A stretch of 15,255 nucleotides of DNA from assembly GCA_003646875.1 (NCBI GenBank), contig QMLT01000012.1, positions 1 through 15,255 on the forward strand. Direction: 5' to 3'. This DNA is from Deltaproteobacteria bacterium (GTDB lineage Bacteria; Desulfobacterota; DSM-4660; Desulfatiglandales; B25-G16). The notes under the pieces are model-generated. The model ran no database searches. It was not told where the DNA came from and was given only the letters and a program-made list of their open reading frames with translations. A program made the translations under genes and the position numbers. The first letter of the stretch is position 1; each line of letters begins with the position of its first letter. Of this stretch, positions 14,535 through 15,255 are shown in pieces.

Positions 14535-14870
14535 ATGGAAGCAAGTTTCAGCCATAGATCTATGGCGATTGCCAAGGCCGCACTTTTAGGACTCCTTGGC
14601 GCCACCGCAATGATCCATATCACTCTGCTTTTTATCCCTATCTTTAGAGATTTTGAAAATAGGTATCTTACAGAACAACATTCTGAACTTGAGACCGCAA
14701 CATTGTTGACCGCTGGTTTTCTGACATTAATTATGGAACCTGTAACCTATATAGTAAACCTGGCAGTATCTTTAGAAAAGCATGGTCTCATAGCCTTTCT
14801 CTGGCTTGCACCTTTAGGCATTACTCAGTCTTATTCAAGCATCAGATGGGTAATACGAAAAAAATCTTGA
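14535..14870 (+). CDS. Small membrane protein of unknown function
   Basis: 111 residues; I do not recognise the family. Three hydrophobic stretches are visible: about 11-35, 54-78 and 83-100, with a charged loop (about 37-53, NRYLTEQHSELE) between the first two and a basic tail (RWVIRKKS). The topology suggests an inner-membrane protein with short loops and no catalytic motif. GGAAGA (14519-14524) lies 10 nt before the ATG as a moderate ribosome site. It follows the P1 hydrolase by 44 nt and ends 17 nt before the next small gene, so the three may be co-transcribed. Coding status rests on length, hydrophobic pattern and placement. Confidence 0.5.
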   Translation: MEASFSHRSMAIAKAALLGLLGATAMIHITLLFIPIFRDFENRYLTEQHSELETATLLTAGFLTLIMEPVTYIVNLAVSLEKHGLIAFLWLAPLGITQSYSSIRWVIRKKS

Positions 14871-14887
14871 TCAATGAATTTAGAACT

Positions 14888-15034
14888 ATGAAATATACAT
14901 GTATAGATTATCGGTCTGAAATGAAACTTCTGGGCCTAAAAAGGAGATTAGAAGAAGAAAATCTGAGTGAAGAGGAGAAGGCTCTGATACTTCAGGAGAT
15001 TGAGGAATTGGAAAAGGCAATGAAAATGAATTAG
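14888..15034 (+). CDS. 48-residue conserved-type small protein ('CIDYR' family)
   Basis: The chosen ATG gives MKYTCIDYRSEMKLLGLKRR followed by a highly charged, probably coiled-coil helix rich in Glu, Leu and Lys (about 21-46). Small proteins with a C(I/V)DYR.EM.LLGLK.RL start occur, as I recall, in many Desulfobacterota genomes and are annotated hypothetical; this is memory and not a search result. Function is unknown; the one Cys (C5) and acidic helix give no clear role. The frame extends upstream to 14846, which would overlap the membrane-protein gene by 25 nt, but the conserved part starts at 14888. No good ribosome site is visible for either. Confidence 0.6.
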   Translation: MKYTCIDYRSEMKLLGLKRRLEEENLSEEEKALILQEIEELEKAMKMN

Positions 15035-15102
15035 GAGAATATACCTCAAGCCACGCATTCCTGCCCTGACCAATGAACGGGGGACGCTGGTAACAAAATA
15101 AA

Positions 15103-15131
15103 TTGACAAGAAAAGAATGCTATGGTAAATA
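15103..15131 (+). promoter_or_regulatory. Candidate promoter of the transposase gene
   Basis: A perfect TTGACA (15103-15108) is followed after 17 nt by TAAATA (15126-15131), only 3 of 6 for the -10. The start codon at 15138 then comes almost at once, so transcription would give a very short or leaderless message. No ribosome site is visible in between. Confidence 0.4.
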
Positions 15132-15137
15132 TATTCC

Positions 15138-15255
15138 ATGCCAAGATTAGCTCGACTTGACGCTCCCGGTGTTTTGCATCATGTTATGATCCGGGGAATA
15201 GAACGTCGCAAAATATTCCTGAATGACAAAGATCGCGAGGATTTTGTTGAACGCC
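15138..15255 (+). CDS. REP-associated tyrosine (Y1, IS200-like) transposase, N-terminal fragment
   Basis: The gene runs off the window after 39 codons. The start MPRLARLDAPGVLHHVMIRG, then IERRKIFLNDKDREDF, matches the N-terminus of TnpA-REP/RAYT proteins, which typically read 'MARP.R...PG..YHV..RG..R..IF.DD.DR..F'. These are single-strand DNA HUH endonucleases with a catalytic Tyr later in the chain. The HUH and Tyr motifs lie beyond the edge, so activity cannot be judged. It marks a mobile or formerly mobile boundary after the small-protein genes. Confidence 0.8.
   Translation, partial: MPRLARLDAPGVLHHVMIRGIERRKIFLNDKDREDFVER

Larger units (their letters stand above)
15073..15255 (+). mobile_element. 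Probable left end of a REP/IS200-type element carrying a Y1 transposase
   Basis: Between the small protein and the transposase lies a G-run segment (AACGGGGGACGCTGGTAAC, 15077-15095) unlike the AT-rich surroundings. It resembles GGGGAC-type sequences I recall near transposases of this kind. GCATTC (15055-15060) and its inverse GAATGC (15115-15120) flank it. The exact left border cannot be set, and the right end is outside the window. Confidence 0.4.

Overview
The window looks like a stretch of chromosome from a diderm (LPS-bearing), fairly AT-rich anaerobe-type bacterium. Desulfobacterota or a nearby phylum such as Nitrospirota is my best guess. The reasons are LPS heptose genes (a GT9 heptosyltransferase and HldA), a KdtX/WaaE-like transferase, a DUF4416 gene next to yicC-remA-gmk, a 48-residue 'CIDYR' small protein, and a REP-type transposase start at the right edge. 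The phylum is inferred from gene content, not proven. No rRNA, tRNA or CRISPR array was found, and no stretch longer than 300 bases lacks a gene.

Left block (1-6845, + strand): a surface-glycan operon. It opens with the tail of an asparagine synthase. Next come an extended SDR nucleotide-sugar enzyme, a 609-residue fusion of a WecA-like sugar-1-phosphate transferase to the front half of a FlaA1/CapD-type protein, a Trm112-like zinc ribbon, a GT2 glycosyltransferase, a GT9 heptosyltransferase and a GT39-like membrane glycosyltransferase. From the SDR onward, spacers are between -4 and 18 nt, which suggests one transcript.

Middle block (6851-9615, - strand): three more glycosyltransferases (KdtX-like GT2, GT2, WaaG-like GT4) read from a near-consensus promoter at 9665-9693. 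They run head-on into the left operon, with only 5 nt between the two stop codons.

Right block (9891-15255, + strand): a stand-alone heptose-7-phosphate kinase (HldA) behind a structured leader, a DUF4416 protein, then yicC, remA (DUF370) and gmk. After these come a P1-family (DmpA/NylC-like) self-processing hydrolase, an unrecognised small membrane protein, a 48-residue small protein and the start of a Y1/REP-type transposase. The yicC-remA and gmk-peptidase gaps each hold degenerate intergenic repeats with a period near 10 nt.

How the genes fit together: HldA feeds the ADP-heptose route whose product the GT9 enzyme would use. The KdtX-like, WaaG-like and GT2 enzymes fit LPS core or O-chain extension. 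The WecA-like domain would start a polyprenyl-diphosphate-linked chain, and the SDR would supply a modified UDP-sugar. The most unusual point is the fusion gene. It lacks the catalytic dehydratase half expected after its C-terminal domain, and it carries a T8 run exactly at the domain junction, where a one-base slip in either direction meets a stop at once and would release a free WecA-like enzyme.
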